A stretch of DNA of 34,087 nucleotides. Origin: Planoprotostelium fungivorum. Its lineage: Eukaryota; Evosea; Variosea; Cavosteliida; Cavosteliaceae. Below are positions 21,212 through 31,807 of this stretch, in pieces. A program made the position numbers and the translations under genes. Under the pieces are notes generated by a model. The model was not told the origin of the DNA, made no database searches, and saw only the letters and a list, made by a program, of their open reading frames with translations. The stretch covers positions 1-34,087 of the forward strand of contig MDYQ01000266.1 of NCBI GenBank assembly GCA_003024175.1, written 5' to 3'. The first letter of the stretch is position 1, and the number at the start of each line of letters is the position of its first letter.

Positions 21212-21856
21212 ATGCCTCTCATACTCCCACAACAAGCCGCACAAATGAGCCTGAGCAAGGCTGAACTCATTCCAGAGCTCTTCGATCAAAATGTTGCTCA
21301 GGAGGCCCTCCTTCAGATCACATACGGAGACAAGGAGGTGACTGTCGCAGCGCGTGAGCAATCGTCTAATCGTAACACAGGTACAAACTGGAAATCATCT
21401 CACGAAAGAAGATGCAGCTGCAGAACCCACCGTCAAGTTCTTCACCGCCGAGCCGGAGGCTTTCTACACACTCCTCATGATCGATCCCGACGCTCCCAGT
21501 CGTGAAGATCACAAGTTTGGTCCTTGGCGTCACTGGTAAATCATCTAGCATTATCACCTCTCCATCTTCCTTTCTCATTCGAATCATTCAGGATCGTCAC
21601 CAACATCGCTGGATCTGCCGGTGATGTCTCTGGCGGTGAGAAGCACACACCTTACATTGGCCCCGGTCCAGGAGCCAACACAGGAGAACACAGATACACC
21701 TTCATCTTGTTCCAGCAGCAAGGAAAGCAATCGTTTAGAGAGCTACCCAACCAAGAGAGACCCGACAGACGTAACTTTGACTGGAAGGCTTTTGTGGCGG
21801 AACATCAGCTGAAGCAAGTTGGAGTCTCTTTCTTCTTGATTAAGACTTCAGAATGA
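21212..21856 (+). CDS. Phosphatidylethanolamine-binding protein (PEBP/RKIP family)
   Basis: Small soluble ligand-binding protein; relatives bind phospholipid head groups and modulate kinases (RKIP) or flowering signals (FT). The start MPLILPQQAAQMSLSKAEL at 21212 gives the usual family length of about 180 residues; an in-frame ATG at 21245 is also possible. Exon 1 ends QITYGDKE at 21337. Exon 2 (about 21382-21537) has VQTGNHLTKEDAAAEPTV and the signature LLMIDPDAPSREDHK. Exon 3 begins IVTNIAG and has YIGPGPGANTGEHRYTF, then FDWKAFVAEHQL, ending at TGA. The DPDAP and GxHRYTF motifs that form the anion pocket are both intact. An upstream open frame from 21059 with a hydrophobic stretch overlaps the RAD51B start and is not preferred. 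It is tail to tail with COX19, 72 bp apart. Confidence 0.93.
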
Positions 21857-21928
21857 AGATGAGAGGGGTGACATTCGTCTCTTTGAATTCTAGGATGTTG
21901 ACGATGCATTTGTTGACTGTCGATCGAT

Positions 21929-22267
21929 TCACTTCTTTTCTTTATCATCTTCTTCGAAACCAAGATGCTTCCATTCCTCTTTTGCCATCAACTCTCTGTA
22001 AAACATGAGATTCACATCGTACATTGTCCCTCACTTGTCCATCCTGCATCCCAAATAAGCCTTGGATTCCTCTTTACAACGAGAGGGATGGTTCTCATTG
22101 ACTTTCAGACATTGCATGTATTTCTTCATCTGTTCACTGCACTCGTGGAAGTGGTCTAATGGAAAAGCTCCTTTTTCTGGTCCTGAGACCTGCATTATGC
22201 CATGTCAGCAACGAGAATGAAGACGTAAACGCACCTTTCCCGTCTGAGTTCGTGTCGAACCGAACAT
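21929..22267 (-). CDS. COX19: COX19, twin CX9C mitochondrial copper protein
   Basis: Assembly factor of cytochrome c oxidase in the mitochondrial intermembrane space, imported by the Mia40 disulfide relay. Three exons (22235-22267, 22035-22189, 21929-21995) total 255 nt, or 84 residues; human COX19 has about 90. The start is MFGSTRTQTGK, followed by GAFPLDHFHECSEQMKKYMQ. The first twin-Cys helix is C-SEQMKKYMQ-C and the second C-KEESKAYLG-C, both exactly CX9C. RMDKELM and WKHLGF follow as in the family, with a Lys/Glu-rich tail. It is head to head with seryl-tRNA synthetase across 102 bp that holds an inverted CCAAT pair. Confidence 0.92.
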
Positions 22268-22318
22268 GATGAGTTATTGTGGGTGTTGTGTTGATGTTGT
22301 GATGTGATGTGATGCGGT

Positions 22319-22330
22319 CCAATCAATTGG
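22319..22330. promoter_or_regulatory. Inverted CCAAT boxes in a bidirectional promoter
   Basis: CCAATCAATTGG is a CCAAT box in each direction, separated by two bases. It lies between the start codons of COX19 (-) and seryl-tRNA synthetase (+), 52 and 40 bp away. CCAAT boxes are bound by the NF-Y/HAP complex, which in yeast drives respiratory genes. A role here is inferred from sequence and position. Confidence 0.5.
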
Positions 22331-22369
22331 TCTCTCCGATCGCATCTCATCACCGTCAAATCGGCAGAT

Positions 22370-23924
22370 ATGAAGCGGCCCATCTTCTATTGGAATCAAA
22401 AGGGACATGCCTCTCTCAAGCCTGTTCCAAATCCACAGATGTTACCGTTCGAGAGGAAGTTCATGGCCGATTATAACAAGTTGAGAGAGGAGGCGGAGCT
22501 CATATCACAATCATGTCGATTAAGAGGAGTCAAGAATGCAGATGTTCACAAGGTTCTATCCCTCAATGATCAATACAGACTGCGTGGTGCACAAATCACA
22601 CAACTCAACACGGTGAAACACAATGATCCCAACAATCGAGAAGAGGCGATCAAAAAGAGAGAAACACTGTCTAAATTGGAGACGGAGAGAACAGAGGTGA
22701 GCCCACACCATGATATCACCACCACTGACCCATCCTTCAGATCGAGAAGGAGATGGTCGAAGAAGCACTCAAACTACCCAATCTCATTCATCCACACGGT
22801 GATCTCTTCGATGATGCGTTGGTTAACATTGATGTTCGATCTGATCATCAACAGTCACCCACACTGAACCGAAGCTCATCCGCACGAGCGGTGAAAAACC
22901 AAAGGGAGAGCCATTAGATCACGTGACCCTGGGCAGAGATCTAGACCTCTTCGACTTCCACCAGAGCACGAGCATCACCGCGGAAAAATTCGTCTACCTG
23001 AAGAACGAAGCCGCCATACTCGAGATGGCGCTCATCCACTGGGCCATGACATTCGTCGTCAGTCGAGGCTTCACCCCAGTCTTACCCCCTGATCTCATCC
23101 GACAGGAGGTACCTCCATCACCATGTTCTTCATCCCCATCATGCTGATCGCGATGACATCAGGTGGCGTTGGCCTGTGGATTCTCACCGAAGGGAGAGAA
23201 GGGAACAAAGAGTCACATCTACTCGATCGAAGATTCAGACCTGTGTCTGACGGGCACAGCTGAGATCCCCCTCACAGCCCTCTATGCCAATCGTGTCATA
23301 CCCGCTGAACTCTTTCCCATCAAGATGGTCGGCTTCGGTCACTGCTTTCGAATGGAGCCGGCGGCCAACAGAGGACTCTATCGTCTGGTGGATGTGTCTC
23401 TCTTCTTCTCGATCTGAATCGTTCGCCAGCATCAGTTCAGTAAGGTGGAGATGGTTAATATCTGTCTACCCGAGCAGAGCGAGAGACAATTTGAAGAGAT
23501 GTTGGACATTCAAGAGGAGTTGTACTCTCAGTTGGGGCTGCACTATCGTGTCTTAGACATGCCGCCGGACGACCTTGGAGCTCCTGCTTATAGAAAGTTT
23601 GACATCGAAGCGTGGATGCCTCACAAGCAAGACTACGGAGAGATCTCCAGCTTGTCGAATTGTACCGATTATCAGTCCAGAAGATTGGGTGAGTCATCAT
23701 CATCATCATCATCATCATCATGCTGAAGAGAGACAGCCATGAGATACAAAGATGAGAACAAGAAGAACTATTATCCTCATACACTGAACGGCACGGCTTT
23801 AGCAGTACCGAGGGTACTGCTGGCCATCATGGAGAACTGCCAGAGCGAGGGAGTCGTGCACATACCACAAGTGCTGCATCCTTATACGATGGGTTTGAAA
23901 GAGATAAAGATCAAGAGAGAGTAA
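22370..23924 (+). CDS. Seryl-tRNA synthetase
   Basis: Class II aminoacyl-tRNA synthetase that charges tRNA-Ser. From ATG 22370, a short N-terminus leads into the coiled-coil tRNA-binding arm ([14 protein letters not shown]... [19 protein letters not shown]). The class II core follows: [20 protein letters not shown], motif 1 region [17 protein letters not shown], serine-pocket [14 protein letters not shown], and motif 2 [17 protein letters not shown] with [11 protein letters not shown] from the next exon. Then come [36 protein letters not shown] and motif 3 [19 protein letters not shown]. It ends at TAA 23922-23924. The compact form with this motif 2 resembles bacterial and mitochondrial SerRS, so an organellar enzyme is likely, but the targeting peptide is not obvious. 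Introns include one with an (ATC)n tract at 23694-23721. The promoter is shared with COX19. Confidence 0.95.
23694..23721. repeat. (ATC)n microsatellite in an intron
   Basis: About nine ATC triplets just after the donor at 23689 of the last intron of the seryl-tRNA synthetase gene. Confidence 0.8.
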
Positions 23925-24134
23925 ACCTGCTATTTACATGCATTCCTCTCATCTTGTGAATGACGATTCGAATAGATGCATCTCATTCTGAACAACCCAC
24001 ACGGGATGCAGTGAGAGTAAGGCACCGTGTCGGCTCAGAAGAGAAAAATCGATTTGATCAGGAGCGAAATATTGAATGCAAGTGATGTTTGCCTCTTCCA
24101 GTCGTTCTTCCTCTGTGCCCAAATTCTACTTTAT

Positions 24135-25922
24135 TCAAGTGCAATAGGTGCCGTGAGAGGTGAAGATCCTCTCTTCGTGCTGGTCACACATCAACAGCAT
24201 CATGTGTTCCACACCAAGCCCGTCACTTTGTCCTTGATTGTCATCCGGCGCAAGAGAATAAACGACGATCATCTCTCGATTGCACTCCTTGCACAGTACT
24301 GGCCAGTAATCACGATGTGAATTTGGATTGTCTGGTTCCGGCCAACCACCCAACTTGTCGTTGTTATATATGCGAGCACCATCCTCGTCTACCATCCATC
24401 AGATGCGATATGACACGATCTGATCTCACCCTCTTCATACGGGAAGTTGAGGTCATCGGTGGCAGTCCAGTATGGTGTGTCTTTGAATTTGTATGGGTAG
24501 CATCCTGGATAATCGTCTTTCACCTTCCACCCGGTGATCAGTTGAACATGTGGAAACCCTATCTGGTTCATATTTGGATGCAACTGCGTAGAATGAGAAA
24601 AAGAGGCGAGAATGGATTGAACTCTTACCTTGGGTAGTGACAACTTCTCGTTTGGTTTTGGATGTACAATGCGGACTAGCTCGTTGCCCCCAAAACATTT
24701 GAGCGAACTGTGACATTCTGTGATACAATAAAAGAATTGCAAAAGGCCCTCACGACCGACCTCGTCGCATATTCTGGCCGGTACCTGTGATGCCTCAGTT
24801 TGGCGGGAAAGTGTGTGCACCAAATATGTCCACGATACATACCTTGGAAACATCGATCTGTAGCACGAACTCCAGGGGTTGGGACTTGTTGATGCAACCT
24901 TCACTGTTACACATCGGCCATGTCTCGCCACTTGTGAGGTATGGAGGGCCACCATAACGCGATAGCGTCAGTTGATCAGCTCTCAGCTCTCCTTCGTAGG
25001 CCTCTAAAATGGGGACGGCACAAGATTGTCGATAGACAAGGTAACGGTTCCTTCTTATCTCTCCGATGCGATCCAAGATGGGCACCATGGTTTGACGTAT
25101 CTTCTTGTTCACCATGGCCTGAGAAATGTTCAGACTGTCTGCATCGGTGTACATTCTCACCAAGTGGGTGAGGGACAGATGGTCCATGGGTGGCACGAAC
25201 AAGAGGCTCTTCTCATCGACATAAGATCGACCGTCACAGGCCAGGGTGCGAGCGATGATCTCTAAAGCATCTGAAGGCAATGTGTCTAGTGTCAGAGCAT
25301 TGACATTTCCTGTCAGAGGTCACGCGCTGTGGTATTTCGATGTGATGCCTCACCCCTAGATTTTGTGTCATCTTCCTCTGTCTCGATATCAGTGGTGAGT
25401 TCATGTGATGTCACGGCTCACTGCTGTCCAGAGGTAGCCTTGTACCAGGGATGTTCAGAAGGATCATACTACCGGCAGCCACCTTCTCACGTTTCAGTTC
25501 TGGGTGTCAGGAGTAAAGAGGACAGCTCACTTTACGAGTGGTGCACGTGGACTGTATGTAGAGGTGACCTTCTGTGATGCTCTTCTGACTGATAGATATT
25601 TCTCCCATTCCTAGACGGAGGCGCTTGCGACACTGAGAAAAGTCTTCTGTGTCTTGAGAATGATCGTTAGGATTGATTAACACTAGAGTTCTCTTGGCGC
25701 TGATCTGAGTCCATCAGTTCGATCGGTCCCTTTTAACACTGACCTTCTCAGACTTCGTTCCGAGGGTATAGAATACATCAGTCGCTTTGTAACTGTAACA
25801 CTGAGCATGTTCTTTACATCACATTCGAACCACCTCTCCTTGATCTCTCCCACAGTAATATCATCGTCTATCTCTATCTCTGTATAGACTGTGTCTCCCA
25901 CACGTATGAGCTTGGCAGTCAT
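24135..25922 (-). CDS. DUF1963 (YwqG-like) protein with ubiquitin-like N-terminus
   Basis: The C-terminal part, about 300 residues, has a DUF1963-like pattern: LSRYGGPPYLTSGETWPMC, then PLEFVLQIDVSKVPARICD, GLLQFFYCITECHSSL, PNMNQIGFP and NDKLGGWPEPDNPN, with WPVLCKECNREM, MMLLMCDQHEERIF and a stop at 24135. The family's function is unknown. The middle exon has an F-box-like or helical segment TLPSDALEIIARTLACDGRS. The first exon, from ATG 25922, reads AKLIRVGDTVYTEIEIDDDI then TVGEIKERWFECD, which is like a ubiquitin fold or the N-terminal domain of Crinkler-type proteins; this is a weak resemblance. Exons between 25330 and 25690 (LINPNDHSQDTEDFSQC, AAGSMILLNIPGTRLPLD) are coherent, but one junction near 25505-25535 is unclear. 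The gene model could be two genes. Confidence 0.6.
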
Positions 25923-26351
25923 CTCGTCGTTGCAATCTGTGGAGCAACGATCAATAAATCTTCATCGTCACGCTTTTTATAGATGGACTGATGCGATGTA
26001 CGCATGAAGAGTTTCACACGACGGACGATCTCGCCTCTCATCTCCAGGAACAATCTATCAGCAGAAATAGGAATACGGGGCGATCGGATGCTGGGAGGTA
26101 GATTGACTAGTGATCAACATTCAGGTCAAGTACCATAGACGATAAATGAGGTATAGCAAGGTCGAGACGATTTGATAACAACAGATCAGGTGTGATGGAT
26201 CAACATCATCAGTGACACAGTGAGACTCGTTCTCCGAAGCTAAAGCCTTCATTTGAATGAGGGCTTCGGGGTGATGAAGAACGGGCACGGCATTTGGGAT
26301 TCGGACCAGCCCGAAACTCGAGCGTCAAATTCACAATTTCAGAGTTTCAAC
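25923..26351. other. Divergent promoter region with an imperfect hairpin
   Basis: This 429-bp region separates the start codons of the DUF1963-like gene (-) and the CUB/EGF gene (+). I see no exon with good borders. At 26234-26269 it contains an imperfect hairpin. It is the longest gap between the starts of any divergent pair here. Confidence 0.5.
26234..26269. promoter_or_regulatory. Imperfect hairpin upstream of CUB/EGF gene
   Basis: CCGAAG at 26234-26239 pairs with CTTCGG at 26264-26269. An inner stem CCTTCATT (26246-26253) pairs with AATGAGGG (26256-26263, one G-T wobble) around a 2-nt loop, leaving a 6-nt bulge on the left. It lies about 80 bp before the ATG, so it could be a 5' UTR stem or a protein site. 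Confidence 0.5.
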
Positions 26352-29300
26352 ATGTGGGCAGCCACGCTCATCGTCTTCGGACTCGTGGGGCTGTGGGGTG
26401 CTACGGTCGCTCAAGATAGTCCATATGCGACTTCTCCTTCTCGTGAGTGGGGGATTTGATTTGAGAGATTGATATGGGGCAGTTTTGTGTGAATATACGA
26501 CATTAAATTCCAGTCAAGGGACTCTGGCAGATCATATCGGTGAGCTGGTTCTTCGGCACGATTCGTCTCTGATGGGACGACAGCACCGGCCAGCGGCTAC
26601 ATTCCTTACATGAGTTGCAGTTGGACTCTTTCTCCTCCTTCGAATTATACAACAGTCGTCTTTGAGTTCGCCCATCTCGACACAGAATATCTCTATGGTA
26701 ATCATCGTCCCATCTTCCCATCTGACTGCGACAAAGATTTCGTACAGATATACAAGAACTCGAGCAACACATCCGTGTTATCCTTCTCAGGCACCCAAGT
26801 ACGTCCATCTCTTCGCCATCATCTCACTGTCAACAGAAGCCCTCTTCACCCATCGTGGTCTCTCTCAATTCGTCCGATCAGCTGTCGGTGACGTTCACCT
26901 CTGATATAGACATCTGTGGTTCCGGCTTCAACTTGAACTACTGGATTGGTGGACACATCTTCCACTTCTTTCTGCTGATGAATGCACAGACACCTGTAAT
27001 CCCACTTGTGGAACGCGAGGAAAATGTGTGAACGACACGTGCAGTTGTTTCCCTGGCTGGGAGATCGGCAGTGCTGGTTCATGCAGCAACCGCACCTGTC
27101 AGAACACCAATGGATGTAACGGTCACGGCGTCTGCAGCGTCGACACTTGTATCTGGTGAGACATCTCACCATGATGTCTCGACGTTGAACGATAGTAGCA
27201 CCCCAGGCTGGTCCGGCGACGACTGCTCGACACGTGAGACGTTCCGTCATGATATCATAATGACATCCCACAGCCTATTCATCGGGAAATTATTACCTCA
27301 CCGCTCCCAGTGGAACCATCAGTAGCAATCAATACGCCGGAACATTGAACGGTGAGAATCAATGCTCCGAACGAGAGCGTGATTCTCTACAGATCACACG
27401 ATTCACATCGATGTACCCAGTCAAGATAACACGACCACCCTGACTGTCTTCACTTTCGATCGCGTCGACATCAGCGGCTCGTCTTCTCTGTCCCTCTACG
27501 ATGGCTCGCAGAAGGTAAGGTCACGTGACCTAACCTCCCTGACTCGTTGTAGATCGCTTCCGTGGGGTCCGTCGTGAAGGCTGTAGATAGAAGGACGTAC
27601 ACTCTGTACAGCAACAACATCACTCTCTCTCTCACTGGATCTACCAATCGAGTTTCGTTCGATGGTTATTCCTTTGATTATGAAACGAGTGAGATAGATG
27701 AAAGGAAGGATGCTGATGTAGACAGTCTTCTGTCATTGTTCGAGCACTCAAGGCTTCTGCACTGTATCTGGTGTCTGTCAGTGCTTACCTGGTTGGACTG
27801 GGTTGAATTGCACGACAGGTGCTATATTTCGATCTTCATACTTTTCTTCTCACCCACAACAGTTGACGCTGCACCGAATGGATGTTGGAATGCGTACAAC
27901 CACAGCTCCAGTAATACCACGTGTCAGTGCATGAACGGCTGGAGTGGTGTAGACTGTTCTCAATGCCTCGGCAGTCAATGCAGTGGTGGTACGTACATCC
28001 AACACACGAGTACTCATCCCCTCACAGGTTGCTCCAATTCCATGACGACAGACGAGAACATTTTGGTTTCGGCAGGCTCGACGTGCAGTCGTTCTCAGTG
28101 GAGCATCACAACGAACAAGACCTCCATCGTGCTGCTATCTTCTATCTCACAATTTGTGGGACAAGATGGGGTTAGATCAGCGTTTTGTTCGTTCGAAACT
28201 GACGCGTTGTAGATCACCACGAGAGATTCGAAGGGCTATTATCATAATTATCAGAGCACAAACATTCCACCCCAAGTTCTGAATGGAGCATCTACCATCA
28301 CCGTGACCAATTCGAACAACTCGACATACAACGGACAATACTTTTCCAGTGAGTTGACCGATTGATTTTCTATCTGAATGGTCTTCCAGTCAGCTGTCTA
28401 AATAACTGCTCGAACAAGGGCACTTGTCTTCCCAACGGAGACCCTCAGAAAATATCTGGAAGTTGTTCGTGTGCGGCAGATTACAGTGGAACGGACTGCT
28501 CCAACAGTCAGTGAAATCTTATCGAAATTTCATCGAGATCTCATTATCACAGACGTCTGCACGAACAACTGTGGAGACGGAAAGTGCTTCAACAACACGT
28601 GTCAGTGTGATCAGTACTGGGGCAGTGACTGCACTCAGAGTGAGCCGTCTTCCTTTCTCTCTTCCTGACCCGATCTTCAGCCTACTGCAGTGGACTGAAG
28701 ACAATCAACGTCTCTGACAATCTACCACACGTCATCAAGGATCATTATGAGGGTGATTCGTCCAGGCTGAGTTTCAGTTGCTCGTGGAATTTCGACTCGA
28801 TTGAGGTGGTTTCCATGGTTTACACTCGTCTGGGTCTACCTCAAGTTGGATTTTTGAATATTGAAACGGCTCCTCAGAATGTCATACGGGGCAGTTGTGA
28901 GTCGACGTCGACGTCTGTTCGGAGTTAAACCCTAAACCTTGTACAGACGGTGGTCTGCCCCTGCCCGCCAATATTCCCGCCAATTCTACCTTGAGCTTTG
29001 GGACGGTGGGTAATGTCAGTCCATTCACAGGCTTCACTGCCACCGTCCAGAAGCTGAGCGCTTGTCCAAATCGTTGCAGTCAGCGAGGTGTCTGTTATCT
29101 CTCTACTTGCAGCTGCAACCCCGGTCACCATGGCAACGACTGTTCACAGAGGATAGACATCAACTCTCTACCTGTATCTTACCCCAACGACACGGTGAGA
29201 GTGAAGAGGAGAGAAGAGGTTGACCTCGTGGACAGATGTATTTTGTTGGAGTGGAGATGCAGTGGAGCTTCTATGTCATGGACTTGTCGATGTATACTGG

Positions 29301-30202
29301 AGCGGATATGGCAATGTTCGAATACCAGATCACTAGCGGTAGATATCCACCCATCCTCTTGTTCAATCCATACGAGGTATTCATTCGATCGGTTCATTCT
29401 ATCTGCGTTGTAGATGACTGATACTGAACAGAACGGAATTCCTGATTATACGAACAATATCGGAATCAGATCGGGAGATTATTTGGCAGACTACATCTCT
29501 CCCGGAAGGTATCCATTTTATTTCATTTTATTCTATTTTATTCTCTTCTGACACGCAGAAGGTTCATATTGGGTGTATTCGGTCCCCCCAACGGACAATC
29601 GACCAACATCTCCATTCAGATCATAGGTAAGGTCCATCTACAACCAGCCATCTCATTCAAACGAAACAGCCACTTGCCGCAACGACTGTGGTGCTGGAAT
29701 CTGTAACCTAGACGACGGTACTTGCATCTGCGGTGAGATCTCTACGATATTTAGAGGAAATGATTGGGAACAGACGTGTGTTATTCTGGGGCAGTGTGTG
29801 ACGAGTACGTCTGTCAAATGAGCACCGACAATGGTTTCGTGAAGGTCAGCTGACTTCATCATCATGTCTCGCATGGAGATTCATGTCATCTTCATCACGA
29901 TGATGGACTGATGTCCTATCAGGTGCTCGTGGTCATCTTGGTCATCATCGTGGTGTTGATCGCCATCGCATTCTTTGTGGGCATATCAGCCATCCTCTAT
30001 CGAGTATGGTGAGTCGTCACTGCGATGTCCATGTTGATGGTGATGTCTGATGAGAATGAATAGGAAGAGGAAACAAGAGCAGGGAGGAAGGAGAGCACCG
30101 ACGCAGGGATCGTCATCAGAAAGGTTGAGACATGAGATGGTTCAGTTGGACGTGATACCTGCGGAGGATTCAGATGCAGAGAGGAGACCCTCCCTCCCAT
30201 GA
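26352..30202 (+). CDS. CUB/EGF-repeat single-pass transmembrane adhesion protein
   Basis: A type I surface protein. The start MWAATLIVFGLVGLWGATVAQ (ATG 26352) is a clear signal peptide. A CUB-like domain follows (YIPYMSCSWTLSPPSNYTTV, VFEFAHLDTEYLYG, FVQIYKNSSNTSVLSFSGT). Then come about eight EGF-like modules interspersed with further CUB-like or beta-sandwich segments: CGTRGKCVNDTCSCFPGW, CNGHGVCSVDTCICTPGWSG, CTVSGVCQCLPGWTG, CQCMNGWSGVDCS, CLNNCSNKGTCL, CGDGKCFNNTCQCDQYW, CSQRGVCYLSTCSCNPGHHG and CRNDCGAGICNLDDGTC. A strong membrane helix (VLVVILVIIVVLIAIAFFVG, about 29931-29990) is followed by a basic stop-transfer sequence and a 40-residue tail ending RRPSLP. Many N-glycosylation sites. 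Relatives in amoebae act in adhesion or phagocytosis; no ligand can be inferred. About 25 introns. Confidence 0.84.
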
Positions 30203-30468
30203 TGATATAAAGGATGGATTAGACGTGAATGAATAGGAGATGTATTTGTTTGCATTCTGAATTTGTTAGAGGGTGTATGGTGGACGAGAACAATTGTTGG
30301 GAATGGAAATCGGGAACGAAACAGGAGAACAGTGAAGAGGGGGTGAAGGTGCCAAGTGTCAGATATTTGATGCATCACCACTCTGGCCCAAGGATTGTAC
30401 ACGAGTATCTTTCACTGATGATGTTACCGTGTTGCTTTCTATTTTGTGACGATCTACAGCGGTAGAAG
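30203..30468. other. Region after the CUB/EGF gene with no clear gene
   Basis: A + strand open frame (30229-30465) exists but lacks splice signals, domain matches or a sensible composition. It most likely contains the 3' UTR of the CUB/EGF gene. Confidence 0.4.
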
Positions 30469-31100
30469 AAAGCTTACTTATAGTACTATATACATCGAAG
30501 ATTACGGAACTACAAAACGAGAGATCGAATATTGTGGGATAGCGAATTCAAAAGAAGTTGGCTTCATACATTGTCTCAACAACATCGCTTTATCTTCTTC
30601 ACCATTTTTGTTCTCTTCTTGGCGCTCTTCACATAAACATTGTGAATCACTACATGATACTAAATGCACTCTGTCCAACGTGACATTGTATGAATCGATA
30701 CCGAGCTATATTGCCACGTTGTTATAGCCCTCAAAGCTGCAGTTGTGAATGCGAATCGAACCAGAGACAGTAGCTCCTTCTATGGACAACGCCTTCGTGT
30801 CGCTGTGATCGTTCATCCAGATGTTTGACTCTGCATCCATGTTGAGATTGAAAGCAGTCGATACCGAAATTGTGAGAAGTGATTGTGAGATAGATGAACG
30901 TTTCCAAATGCAGTGAAGTAGAAAACTAAGCCGAACTCGTTTCCGTAGAGAGTGGTCGCACAACCACGTCTGACAGCGTGCAAATTTGAATTGATCAACG
31001 TCTTGATCCCCAATTGATGAGAGCCATTACACAGAACATGGATCACACCCAGGCACAGATATCTTCTTTTGGATACGACCTGCTGTTTCAAATGCATCAA
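30469..31100 (-). CDS. Possible right-handed beta-helix protein, fragmentary
   Basis: Tentative. On the - strand, about 30880-31000 reads NLHAVRRGCATTLYGNEFG, then TAFGNVHLSHNHFSQF, and about 30724-30850 reads NIWMNDHSDTKAL, IEGATVSGSIRIHNCSFEGY. After a TAG the same frame continues YNVTLDRVHLVSC. Alternating short hydrophobic strands with N-x-x-F/I turns (HNCSFEGY, SHNHFSQF) resemble pectate-lyase-like beta-helix coils. I could not place a start, and the splice between the first two stretches does not keep frame by eye. It may be a decayed host gene or only part of one. Confidence 0.25.
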
Positions 31101-31670
31101 GCGGGAGGAGATAAGGTATCAGACTTTCCCTTCGTCAGAGATATCGCAGAGACAGCCCTGGATGCTACAGAGAAGCTCTACAATACTCTCACGGGCCCGA
31201 ACGATTGGGTGATACAGCGACTGGGCACAAGGCGCATTGCAAGTGCTGCGAATTCGTCACGACGTTCTTGAACCATCCTTCACATTGAGAGATACAGATG
31301 TAGTGCCCACGTAAGGAGCGAGCTCACATGATAAAGAGATAGAGCAGTGAGAAGGTAAATCATCTATGTCGTATGTCAGTGTGATTGAACAGATGGACCA
31401 TGCTGTGTTCACGAAGATGAAGAGAGACTGCAAAGAGGTGAAGGAGAAGAGAGATAGAAGATGACAATCGGACAGAGAGTGCAACAGCACGTAGCTGAGA
31501 AGACCAGATTAGAATGTCTGCAGAAGTTCTTGAGTATCGGGTGTAATGATGAAGGTGCTGGTGGACAATCTCCGTTGAAGAGTTGTTCATATCCATCTGA
31601 CGTTGCTCCGGATAATTTGAATATTGTAAAACAAGAACCATTCGGTGAAGCGCTGTCAAACCACACCTAA
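31014..31670 (+). CDS. Possible small + strand gene, helical, unknown
   Basis: Tentative. An open frame at 31014-31271 contains amphipathic helices (DIAETALDATEKLYNTL, FGYDLLFQMHQAGGDK). A second at 31461-31670 (MTIGQRVQQHVAEKTRLECL) ends after VKQEPFGEALSNHT, which includes a VKQE SUMO-site-like motif. A short basic frame at 31389-31470 (MDHAVFTKMKRDCKEVKEKR) lies between. No set of GT-AG introns joins all three convincingly. The first frame overlaps the - strand beta-helix candidate, so at most one of them is right there. Confidence 0.25.
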
Positions 31671-31807
31671 GGCCGTGTTTGGAGGATTATTAATACTCGT
31701 GCCTGGAACACTTATCACTTTATGGAACACCCAGAAAATTCCCCATCCCTCCTCCTTCAGCCTGAAATTTTACTCTGACAAACAGAATACCCCACCCTTA
31801 TCATCAG

